Shown: piece by piece, positions 1 through 8,450 of the stretch
Layout: each line of letters opens with the position of its first letter
How positions within the stretch are numbered: the stretch's first letter is position 1
From: Euperipatoides rowelli
Lineage: Eukaryota > Onychophora > Udeonychophora > Euonychophora > Peripatopsidae
Reading direction: 5' to 3' (one strand)
DNA length: 12,379 bases
Assembly (NCBI GenBank): GCA_003024985.2
Contig: PXIH01S0016697.1
Position numbers and translations under genes: made by a program
Notes under the pieces: model-generated
What the model was told of the DNA's origin: nothing
The model's input: the letters and a program-made list of their open reading frames with translations, nothing else
Database searches by the model: none

Positions 1-1188
1 TTTTTTTAGAGATGAACTAAGAACTTGAACTTGTTCTTTTTTAAAATGAACTTTTCCAATCACTGCATATTATATATACGATAGTAGGCTATATGGTGCA
101 TGTAATTAACATTGAAAAAGTAGAGGCTATATTTTATTTTTTTCTTCAGATATTATTATTATTACTTGGTTTTATTAATAAAGTAAGATTAAACTAATAA
201 AAGTACCTACAGTGTAATTAATAGGCTAAATTTGATAAAAGTCCTAGCCTACATATGGGTGTGGGCTTTTTTTACAAATGGTAAATTGGTGAAATTAAAT
301 GCATGGAAATTGAAAAGGAACAAAAAGAAGAAAAAACTAAAGTTCCAATGATTTGACTTGACGTTTGCCATATTTTCATCGCTGATTTGCCAATCTAATG
401 TATCCTGAAAGCAACATTGCGTAATCATCCAGTCATAGTCGAGCAAGGAGCTTCATAAGAATTGAAAGTGGAAAAATAAAATCAAGAATTTGGAGTAACA
501 AGATAGTTATAATATATTTAAAAAATAGAAGCCTTTAGGTTGTTGTAACAACGTCATTACCTCTGTGTGTGTTATTCACAATCTGCCCGACTCCTCACAG
601 TAAGACTGAAAAATAAAACCTACTACAATCCATTGCAATAAAGGTGCTCATAAAAACAAACCCATCTAACCTTGGAGTTAGGTAGAGAGATAGGGTTGAT
701 AAAAGCACAATAAAGATTAAAAATTCTGAACAACTCACATGGATAAATGTTAATGGACCAGAACAAAGTAAGATTCTACAATATGTAAAATATAAGTATC
801 CATTTAAATCCATCTCATTAATAAATCCAGAATGAGAAAAATGTATTTTTATCATCGCTGGAACTTATAAGATCAAAATAAAAGTTATAAACTGAAAAGA
901 AATGAGTATTTGCAAACTGTTTATAGAATATATACAGTACATGTAGAAACACAGGCGCAGCAGGGATGTGGCTAAGGAGGTAGTGGAGTTTCCCCTGAAA
1001 CATTGTCTGAAAGTTGGAAGATTTTGTGTTGGTAGTTGGGAAAAACCTAGTTGAAGAAGGAAAAACTGTTAAATAGTTCCGAGTTCTGAATTTTAGGAGT
1101 CAGAGTTACGAAAATACTTATCCCCTCCCCCCCTCAAATAAAAATCTTTATCTACAGCCCTGAAAGTCAGGCAGGTCTAGAAACTGGC
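1..1188. other. AT-rich non-genic stretch
   Basis: No reading frame here looks like a conserved protein; the short open frames are low-complexity. A small TAT/ATT microsatellite sits at about 151-165. The 7-mer TAGGCTA, or its complement, occurs at 85, 222 and 245. A short run of C with T lies near 1122-1135. A slightly less AT-rich patch at about 945-1015 could be old repeat DNA, but I recognise nothing in it. Confidence 0.6.
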
Positions 1189-1440
1189 AATATAATCCAC
1201 ATTTGAGTCACGTGATCAAAATTGATAACAGTCTTAATTTTTTATTTACAGTCCTAACCTTACCGTAACCCTGAACCCTATATCCTACTATGTATTAAAC
1301 CCACTATTATAATATAGAGGTGAAATAATACTTTTTTGATCGGTTTCGAGAATTTTGACACAACTTCCGACAGTCATACTGTAATGACAAATACAGTACA
1401 TGCACAGATGTAAAAAATATGGTATAATGTGGATTATATT
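1189..1440. mobile_element. MITE-like element, copy A
   Basis: A 15-bp perfect inverted repeat (AATATAATCCACATT at 1189-1203, its complement at 1426-1440) bounds about 250 bp without coding capacity, which is the usual shape of a miniature inverted-repeat transposable element. The interior holds 36 bp (1245-1280) found again without change at 6810-6845, and similarity continues to about 1350, interrupted by about 30 bp absent from the other copy. The core reads like degenerate telomere repeat (CCTAACCTTACCGTAACCC). No clear target-site duplication is visible. The inverted repeat could be chance in AT-rich DNA, but the shared core makes a repeat family likely. Confidence 0.45.
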
Positions 1441-2310
1441 AGGCGTGTTCATCATTAGATTTTTGTCAATGCATTTACTTACTTTGGTTTGTACCTAGTC
1501 ATGTGAACATGTAATTTTATAGAAGAATGATCAAAGTTAGTACTCGATCATAATAAAATAGCATGCTTTTATGAAACAATTATTTCAATGCAAGGGAAGA
1601 TAAAAATTCTGATTAGTAAAATGAGCGGAAAAAAAATGTGTGTATCGAAGACTATTTCACAAAGTCTGCCATTTTCAAATTACTACATTAATCCTTTCAG
1701 GTAAGGTCTTGTGCAGCGCTTACTTAAGGGACTATTTAAAATCAATGTATTTTCCCCCAAAAAAATGAATGTAAAATTAATGATTAGGATTGCAGATGAC
1801 TAAAAAAAAAAATTATTGCTGCATCGTCATCTAAATATTGTAATCACTCAGTTTTTACATAACAATTTCAATTCACAGTGAAAGCAACGATAACTTTTTT
1901 TTGTCCACCATTTTGAAATCAAAATCTCACGAAGCAACCTAGCAGGGTCAGAAAGTTTGAAACGAAACACATAAAATGAACAAGATTTTCTAATGACGAA
2001 CAGTCTAGTTCGTGTCATGCGCTTAATGACGAACGAAAATGTATCAAATTATTTAAAGAATTCAAAAAGTTGGCTATTGATGAACGTGCTAATTGCCAGT
2101 TTCTAGGTACTTCTATTGTATTTTCTGACAGGCAGTCTTGCTAAGTTGCCATTACATACCGGTATCTAATCGGGTATCTAATTATTATAGCTTGTACATA
2201 AGCGTAGTACAATATATATCCTATTTCTTAATTGGAATATAATTGTGCACCGAATACGGTGACAGCGCCATGGGAACTATTTTTTCTCTTAAATTAAAAA
2301 AATGAAGAAA
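1441..2310. other. AT-rich non-genic stretch
   Basis: No coding signal on either strand. Several A runs (for example about 1803-1813) are present. A tiny direct duplication of GGTATCTAAT lies at 2161-2170 and 2173-2182. Nothing else is recognisable. Confidence 0.55.
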
Positions 2311-2407
2311 AATGTTTGATGCCCGTGTAACGGGCTTAAACAAAAAAAAAAATGTTTGATGCCACGTGCTTAAACAAAAAAAAAAAGATGCCCATGTATA
2401 TGGCTTA
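2311..2407. repeat. Short minisatellite, about 2.5 units, each with a stem
   Basis: Units begin at 2311 (about 40 bp), 2351 (about 36 bp) and about 2387 (partial). Each reads roughly AATGTTTGATGCC, a short palindromic core, GCTTAAACA, then a run of A. The cores differ but each stays self-complementary or nearly so: GCCCGT-GTA-ACGGGC in unit 1, a GCCACGTGC core in unit 2, GCCCATGTATATGGC in unit 3. The open frame on the minus strand across 2221-2457 comes from this repetitiveness and is not a gene. Confidence 0.6.
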
Positions 2408-3209
2408 TTCGCTAATAAGGAATTATTTAGTTTAGAAAGGTGCTTGCTACTGCACATTACATTTTTTCCTGAAAAAAATGTTATTGTTAAAAGAAAAAGA
2501 CTTAATTTTTAAAAAATAATGATTTTCCATCTTGTCCTACATACTGTATCAGGAAGTAATATCTGATAAATCAATTAGATTTTTTTTTCTCTCATTTCAT
2601 TATGAGTTTTAGAAAATCTTTTAAAAGGTAGACTGGAGTTAATGAATAGTTTGATCATGTTGTATCAACTGTATATTGTAGTTACAGTGTGTGTTCTATT
2701 ATTTGATTAATGAGCCATTCATCAGTGTGTCTCACAAGAGAGATTACATTTAGTTGTAACCAAAAAAAAAACTTATTTTTTTATTATATTTTTCATTAAT
2801 TATAAACGTGTTATTTTTTTAGCTCAAAATTAATTTTCATAAAAATGACTTCACATATAAGCTAGCTTACCTTTGATTCTCATGATTGTTTATTACTATA
2901 AGGCTTTTGTTTATATTTTAATAATGATTATTTACATCCTGATATTGTAGGATTTTTTTTTTATCTAAAGATAAACTAATCTTTGACTAATGTTCTTGTT
3001 AATGTGATTCCCCTCATTATCTTGATTTGTCTTCATTTCCATCACTGTGTGGGACAAGAGACCCACGTCAGATTTGGCCTAGTTTGATTTATAACCAGAC
3101 AGGAATACATCAGCTCTTACGGAAATGAGAAAAACAAGACAATTATAATCAGTTAGAGGGTGGTAATTTATAAATGTAAAGAGTTAACTCATTTTTTTCC
3201 CCTACTCTT
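2408..3209. other. AT-rich non-genic stretch
   Basis: T- and A-runs dominate (for example about 2580-2590, 2762-2771, 2952-2961). No protein-like frame, RNA gene or repeat boundary is visible. Confidence 0.55.
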
Positions 3210-3405
3210 TGGATTATTTAGACTTGTTTAAAACTTTTTTTGATTACTGGAATTTTACAAAATATCTCATTTATTTTCATCTCTTCCTAATATTTTTTAT
3301 ATACAGTGTGTCCATAATTTATTTAACTTTAACAGATAAATAATAACAAATGAATTGTAAATTTTAAAAAAAAATGTTCTCCCCACAATTGTATAGGCTA
3401 GGCCT
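3210..3405. repeat. 196-bp direct duplication, copy 1
   Basis: This segment is identical base for base to 4252-4447, with no mismatch or indel, including a run of nine A. It holds about 90 bp of flanking DNA, a TA at 3300-3301, the 22-bp left end of the mariner-type element (3302-3323) and about 80 bp of its interior. Because host flank is duplicated along with the transposon end, the two copies are not separate insertions. After 3405 the sequence departs from the other copy, so this left end has no matching right end. Confidence 0.9.
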
Positions 3406-4250
3406 GATCTTACATAATGACAAACTTATTTACACCCCACTCATCTTTATTTTTCAGTTTTTTTTTTTTAAATATAAAAAAAAAGATTAAATTAAAACTT
3501 GTGAGTGAATATTCATTTATAATGATTCACTTTTAATTTTATTATTCTTGTTGTTAATATCCAAAATGAGGCAGAAAGTAAACAAGTGACATTATACCAT
3601 ATGTTACATATTGATCAAAAACGCAATAAAGTAAAATATGTTTAGTGAGGAAACAAGGGAGTTAGTTGACAAATAAGAAAGTTTTTCCTTCTTTATAACA
3701 GATGGCAGGTCAGGATGGTTGATTTAATTTAATGAAATCTGATCAATAAAACAATATTAGTATACTGTTCTTCTGATAATGAACATTAAGGTCATTAACT
3801 TCTTGCTCTAATGTTATTAAAACAAATCTTTTCTTATGAAACGTTCTTTTATTATGTTAAATAAAATGAAATTGATTTAAGTTTAATCTTATGGATAATT
3901 ACAATATATATATTAATGAATTTAAAGCAAATCTTAATGAATTTACAGTAAACAATAAAAATAGAAAGGGAGTAAACAAAGGAGTTTATCCCTTCGTTGA
4001 CTTTTTTACATGGGAAAAGTTTAAATGTTGAACGATTACTTTAATGCTTTAACTTTTTTTTAATATATATTTTCTAAAGTAAATTGATTTGACTACAATA
4101 ATTTAATTGTTTTAAACCAAAATAGTCTACTTTACCTAAATAATTTTGATGTTCGACACATAAAACATGAAGTTTGGATTTGAAATTTTCCAACTTTTTT
4201 TTATTTAAACTTTAAGCAAGCAATTGCCAATTAGAATATTACTTATGCTA
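3406..4250. other. AT-rich segment between the two duplicate copies
   Basis: It holds no conserved protein frame. A T run followed by an A run lies near 3458-3485. I compared it by eye with the DNA after the mariner-type element (from 5805) and saw no match, so it is not simply the element's right flank on another haplotype. It ends at the N at 4251. Confidence 0.5.
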
Positions 4251-4251
4251 N
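4251..4251. other. Single N, probable contig join
   Basis: The only ambiguous base in this region lies exactly one base before the second copy of the 196-bp duplication. This is what results when two contigs with an unmerged overlap are placed side by side. The other N positions are 5108 (inside the tandem array), 11304 and 11338. Confidence 0.7.
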
Positions 4252-4447
4252 TGGATTATTTAGACTTGTTTAAAACTTTTTTTGATTACTGGAATTTTAC
4301 AAAATATCTCATTTATTTTCATCTCTTCCTAATATTTTTTATATACAGTGTGTCCATAATTTATTTAACTTTAACAGATAAATAATAACAAATGAATTGT
4401 AAATTTTAAAAAAAAATGTTCTCCCCACAATTGTATAGGCTAGGCCT
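4252..4447. repeat. 196-bp direct duplication, copy 2
   Basis: Identical to 3210-3405 at a constant offset of 1042 bases. Here the sequence continues into the mariner-type element, so this is the copy joined to the element body. TAGGCTA is at 4436-4442 and the palindrome TAGGCCTA at 4441-4448, just past the duplication edge. Confidence 0.9.
4344..4365 (+). repeat. Left terminal inverted repeat
   Basis: Begins TACAGTGTGTCC directly after TA at 4342-4343. It matches the complement of 5783-5804 at 19 of 22 positions. The same end also occurs at 3302-3323 within the duplicated segment. Confidence 0.75.
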
Positions 4448-4479
4448 ACACTGTTACTTAGCATTCCCAGCATGCACAT

Positions 4480-4877
4480 CATACAGGTCAACTCAAACAT
4501 ATCTGGTTTCAGGATATGCTTCAATTCTCTATTTCCAGCAGGATACCCCCCCCCCCCATCCTTACAGCCACACACTGGGCCTTACAGGTGTGTAATTTCC
4601 TCAATGAGAATTTTCCAAAATTTTGGATCAGTCGAGCTTGACAAATTACATGGCCACCAAAAAGTCCCCTGACCTAACTCCCCTTGATTTCTTTCTGTGG
4701 AGCTGCATAAAGGACCAAGTGTATGCAAAATAGATAACTAGCATGGAGGAATTACAGGACAGGATTGTCCATGTTTTGAACACAGTATCAGAGAAGATGT
4801 TAAATGTTTGGAGAGAAATCAAGTACAGACTAGATATTCTTAAAGCTACAAAAGGAGTACATGTAGAAGTTTACTAG
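4480..4877 (+). pseudogene. Mariner-type transposase, C-terminal fragment, broken
   Basis: A DDE/D transposase cuts and joins transposon ends in the nucleus. Pieces in three frames follow the order typical of IS630/Tc1/mariner transposases seen in many invertebrates (often with an N-terminal DUF4817-type domain). YFQQD at 4530-4544 would hold the second catalytic Asp. HWALQVCNFLNENFP follows in the next frame (4573-4617), then a TGA where Gly is usual. WPPK (4651-4662) precedes a frameshift into SPDLTPLDFFLW (4665-4700), whose first Asp is the third catalytic residue. A stop at 4731 precedes the last 44 codons (4743-4874), ending with TAG at 4875. The N-terminal half and first Asp are absent. 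A run of 12 C at 4546-4557 lies at one frameshift. Confidence 0.8.
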
Positions 4878-5691
4878 TCATGATCCCAAATGTTTGTAAA
4901 CATGGAGGAATTAGGGGACAGGATTGTCCAGACTTTGATTACAGTATCAGAGGAGATGTTAAACAATGTTTGGAGAGAAATTGAGTACAACTAATATTCT
5001 TAGAGCTGCAAAAGGATCACATGTGGAAGTTTACTAGTCAAATTCCCAAATGTTTGTAAACATGGAGGTATTATAGGACAGGATTGTCCAGGTTTTGAAC
5101 ACACTATNAGAGAAGATGTTAAATGTTTGGAGAGAAATTGAGTAGGCTACAGACTAGATATTCTTAGAGCTACAAAAGAAGAACATGTGGAAGTTTACTA
5201 GTCACGATCCCAAATGTTTGTAAACATTTGGAATTACAGGACAGGATTGTCCAGACATTGACCACAGTATCAGAGGAGATGTTAAACAATGTTTGGAGAG
5301 AAATTGAGTACAGACTAAATATTTTTAGAGCTACAAAAGGAGAACATGTGAAAGTTTACTAGTCAAATTCCCAAATGTTTGTAAATATGGAGGTATTATA
5401 GGACAGGATTGTCCAGGTTTTGAACACAATATCAGAGAAGATGTTAATATTTGAAGAGAAATCGAGTACATAGCCTACTAAATATTCTTAGAGCTAAAAA
5501 AGTTTACTAGTCTTAATCCCAAATGTTTGTAAACATGGAGGAATCATGGGACAAGATTGTACAGGCTTTGAACACAGTATCAGAGAAGATGTTAAATGTT
5601 TGGAGAGAAATCGAGTACAGATTAGATATTCTTAGAGCTACAAAATGAGAACATATGGAAGTTTACTATTCACAATCCTAAATGTTTGTAA
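4742..5691 (+). repeat. Tandem array, about six units of about 160 bp, made from the transposase 3' end
   Basis: Unit starts by my reading are 4742, 4901, 5061, 5225, 5386 and 5534, with lengths of about 159, 160, 164, 161, 148 and 158 bp. Each holds CATGGAGG-like start, the codons for a tail of the form MLN(N)VWREIEYRLDI, the stop after GTTTAC, then CCCAAATGTTTGTAAA. Unit 1 is continuous with the transposase upstream, and unit 6 runs into the rest of the 3' untranslated DNA, so the array grew in place. Units 2 and 4 share GAGGAGATGTTAAACAATG and AAATTCCC. Units 1, 3, 5 and 6 carry GAGAAGATGTTAA and no AAC insertion. Units 1, 4 and most of 6 keep the frame open; 2, 3 and 5 do not. An N is at 5108. 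Confidence 0.9.
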
Positions 5692-5782
5692 AAAAATCTT
5701 TTGAATTTACAAACAATGTTAACTGTTTTCAATATTTGTTTATAGTTTTTTTTTTTTCTGTATCAAGTTTCTTAATCAGGTG

Positions 5783-5804
5783 AATAAATTATGGACACCT
5801 TGCA
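5783..5804 (-). repeat. Right terminal inverted repeat
   Basis: Inverted partner of 4344-4365, ending GGACACCTTGCA before TA at 5805-5806. A T-rich stretch at about 5744-5760 lies just inside it. Confidence 0.75.
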
Positions 5805-5806
5805 TA

Positions 5807-6354
5807 TCCTACATTTTTATTAAGATTTGAGCTCACAAAAATAATAAAATGGAAAAAAAAATTAACATGGCTGCCACTTTGAAAGAGTTTAATGTTCATG
5901 TTGATCTATCTGAGTTTTTGTAAGAGGAAAATCATATTTCATCAAGATGAAAAGTCAAAGACATTAGCTAAACTGCAGCCTTGCTTTCAGTGAATAGTGG
6001 AAGCTAAAAAGCTCTTGCATTTAGTTGAAAACATGTGAATGTCCTTGGTTTCCGTAATGATCAATCTGCTAATTTAATTTTCTTTTTAAAACGTTCCCAA
6101 AAATTGTAAGCGTTATTTTCCCGTTCACTTAAAAAAAAAAATTGGGATAAACCTATACATTATTTAAAATCAAAATTTAATGTACATTGTAAAATAAGTA
6201 CACCCGAACTTCAATCTGAGTTGTAGTTTAGTTCCTAAATTATACAATTCAAATTGAAATGGCTAGAATAGAATTCTTTAAAATACTGTTTTTCAAAATG
6301 GCACACTTATTTGGTTGACATGGAAACACTCTCTTGAACCTTAGATGAGGTTAA
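5807..6354. other. AT-rich non-genic stretch
   Basis: No protein-like frame and no clear repeat. Composition grows more balanced from about 6300. Confidence 0.5.
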
Positions 6355-6370
6355 AACTAGGGGGCGCTGT
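6355..6370 (+). promoter_or_regulatory. CTCF-like motif
   Basis: AACTAGGGGGCGCTGT contains the core ACTAGGGGGCGC. This fits the CTCF binding consensus known from bilaterian animals (CCASYAGRKGGCRS) except that the leading CC is AA. It stands out in a very AT-rich setting. It is a motif match only; a GC-rich transposon remnant could give the same letters. Confidence 0.25.
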
Positions 6371-6686
6371 TGCATGGCACAGTTTGGATTTTTCAGAGTG
6401 ATCAAAAGGTTTAAGTGTGGTGACCGTGCACTTTATCTAAATTTGGCCAAGAATTAGGGGTGGCATTCTTATTTGGTGGGGCGCCCTTTGACCGCATTCT
6501 ACGGTATACGGTATTATAAAGAAATAAAACTGAGATGAGTTTGATAAGCATTATTACAAAAATGTAAATTATTCTAAATCAAATTAAAATTAAAAATTTT
6601 CTTCGATCTTATTAATATATGCACTGATGATTCTATAGGTGTAAAAAAAATTGATTTAAACCAAGGCAGGTAATTGTATTGGAGAA
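6371..6686. other. Mixed-composition stretch, unassigned
   Basis: About 6371-6515 is more GC-rich than its surroundings, with GGGGTGGCATTCTTATTTGGTG near 6457-6478 partly echoing GGCACACTTATTTGGTT near 6300-6316, and TACGGTATACGGTA near 6500. This looks like an old repeat whose family I cannot name. The rest is AT-rich. Confidence 0.35.
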
Positions 6687-6953
6687 ATTATGGTCAGGTT
6701 CCTTATCTGCCCACCAACACCAACGTCATTAATGTTAGGACTTGCGCGACAACTAAAACATAGTAGCCTGTGGAATTACTATTTTTCTTGCCAATTTTAG
6801 TATATTTTCTTTACAGTCCTAACCTTACCGTAACCCTGAACCCTAGGATAATCTAGAGGTAAAATAATATTTTGCTGAGCGCCAATCTGGTTAATTACAA
6901 CTTACTACCATCAGCCATATTGGTGGGCAGATAACGGAATTTGACCAAAATTA
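6687..6953. mobile_element. MITE-like element, copy B
   Basis: Imperfect inverted ends of about 33 bp bound about 267 bp with no coding capacity. The left end contains TTATCTGCCCACCAA (6703-6717) and the right end its complement TTGGTGGGCAGATAA (6919-6933). Outward, TGGTCA-like sequence continues on both sides. The interior carries the 36-bp core at 6810-6845 identical to 1245-1280, with weaker similarity to about 6890. The ends do not resemble those of the element at 1189-1440. A TA or TTA target duplication is possible but ambiguous in this AT-rich flank. Confidence 0.6.
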
Positions 6954-7807
6954 TTATGTCATCAGTGAAATGCTAGTAATAAAAAAAAAAAGAAATTATT
7001 TTGATGGGACTTATTGACTCCTACTCCCCACTAAATCTATACCTAGAGCTTTATTTGTTAAAACTGAGATTATTGGGCTCTTCAAATTCTTAGTTCAACA
7101 CTATCGATTTTTTTTTATCCTTATAAATAACTTGTTAGACTATAATGACCTTGCTTGGGTAGGCAGACAAGACAATAATTGTTCTGAGATTTCACTTAAC
7201 TTTTTAAGACAAGGTTTGTCTCCAGTATCCAAAGTTGTTAATAAGTTGAAGCTATTTGTTGTCTGGGTTTTAAAATAAATTAGTGGAATGCATAAGTGGT
7301 TAAATAGCCAAACAAAATTAATATTTAAATAATTTTAAATATTACTGAAGGAAAATAATCTCATTAGAAAGATTAACCCTTTCAATCCTGTTTAGGAGAA
7401 ACCACTGTTTAAACTCTGAAAATATTATCAAGATTCTGTTTTCATTATTTTGAAGAGTTTGTTTGATTTTCCTGAATTCCTTGTTCACGTTGTTTCAGTC
7501 CATTTGCTCAGAAAAACTATCAGTATAATGTAATAGTCGCATTAGGGTGTTGGTTCCCAATTAAAATGATTAAAAGATAATCACGATCAACATACTGTAT
7601 GCTCTTTTTTTTTCTTTTTTCTTTTAATAAACTATTTATAAATACTTTATGGGCACTTAAACTTGAATTCATCAAAATAAAAATTTTACAATAGCACACT
7701 AGTCTTGAAAACACTTATAATGTCCATATTTTTTTACCCTATGGTTTCGTAGTTGATTATATCCAAATCCTGTTAATGATTATGGTTAATAGGAAAGGCT
7801 AAGCATT
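6954..7807. other. AT-rich non-genic stretch
   Basis: No conserved frame. Possibly the 3' flank of the minus-strand methyltransferase-like fragment: ATTAAA, a variant poly(A) signal, occurs on the minus strand near 7623-7628, about 180 bp past its stop. A T/C run lies at about 7605-7625. Confidence 0.4.
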
Positions 7808-8196
7808 CTAGTCTAAAGCATCTCTTGTTTTTATCCATACCAGTTCATAAGCCAACACATCTTTACAGTTCAATGGATTGTCAAGATGATATTCGGCTTT
7901 ATATGATGATGGATTACGATGAATATGAAACAAATGGAAACCTTGTAGTTCTAACGTTTAGACATCAGGATGTACCATACATAAGGAACTGTTGTTGAAT
8001 TAATGGGACATTTTATATAGATTTCAATAAACAATTGCTTTAAAATGCCACTTTCATATAATTTGGGAAGTGCTTTCCATTCTTCAAACTCAATATCAAA
8101 TTTCAAGAAGCTGATAGACCTATTTTGATGTCCCAGATGATACACAATGCTTTCCCGTGTCTTCATTTCCCAGTGTTTAGTGGTAAAATTTATTTA
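7808..8196 (-). pseudogene. METTL24-like methyltransferase, C-terminal fragment with one frameshift
   Basis: METTL24-like proteins form a putative SAM-dependent methyltransferase family whose substrates are poorly known. Reading down from 8196, the minus strand gives HWEMKTRESI, then LGHQNRSISFLKFDIEFEEW, matching the family pattern W-x-x-x-TL-x-SI...LGH...I-x-x-LK-x-DIE-x-x-EW. Next come ESGIL and QLFIEIY. This frame stops at 7951-7953. A one-base shift near 7954-7960 opens LELQGFHLFHIHRNP and then CKDVLAYELVWI, as expected for the protein's end, with a stop at 7808-7810. An in-frame TAA lies just upstream of 8196, and the only AG after it, at 8161-8162, is a poor splice acceptor. It is a terminal exon with a sequencing error, or a pseudogene; the frameshift favours the latter. 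No other exon was found. Confidence 0.6.
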
Positions 8197-8450
8197 CCGG
8201 CCACGCACATGCAAGGCTCCCTCACAGCATGCTCTTTTCTTCGTTAAAAATATATGTATTAGTAAAAACCATATAAATAGGGTCGAGATAGCATGTTATC
8301 TTTCGCAATATTCATACATTGATCCTCGGGATATAACTATTTGATAAAATGAAAAATAATAATGAGAAAATGGTGTAACAATTTTTACAAATCTTATTTA
8401 AACATATACAAATTTCCAAATGTCACATACCTCTCAAAATACATTTCTTT
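8197..8450. other. Upstream side of the methyltransferase-like fragment
   Basis: GGTAAA and TTTACC form a small palindrome at about 8182-8198. No further exon of the methyltransferase could be recognised on the minus strand. Confidence 0.35.

Larger units (their letters stand above)
4344..5804 (+). mobile_element. Decayed mariner-type DNA transposon with internal tandem array
   Basis: The 22-bp ends at 4344-4365 and 5783-5804 are inverted copies differing at three positions. They share the core GTGTCCATAATTTATT. TA flanks both sides (4342-4343, 5805-5806), the target duplication expected of the IS630/Tc1/mariner superfamily. Inside are a transposase remnant (about 4480-4877) and about 950 bp of tandem copies of its own 3' end (4742-5691). 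The N-terminal half of the transposase gene is missing, so the element cannot move by itself. Order: left end, untranslated leader, deletion scar, C-terminal transposase, array, 3' untranslated stretch, right end. Confidence 0.8.

Noticed and set aside
1686-1710. TTTCAGGTAAGG, which looks like a splice donor
   Set aside because: No open coding frame with conserved content on the exon side, and such words are common by chance.
3302-3323. A second, independent transposon insertion at the first copy of the inverted end
   Set aside because: About 90 bp of host flank is duplicated with it at complete identity, so it is a copy of the same site and not a new insertion.
4339-4575. 78-codon minus-strand frame, and the plus-strand frame at 4472-4672
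   Set aside because: Both overlap the transposase remnant, whose motifs read in other plus-strand frames; they are shadows, and the poly-C run supplies their Gly and Pro runs.
8147-8344. 65-codon plus-strand frame
   Set aside because: It only just overlaps the edge of the methyltransferase-like fragment, which reads on the opposite strand, and has no recognisable motif of its own.
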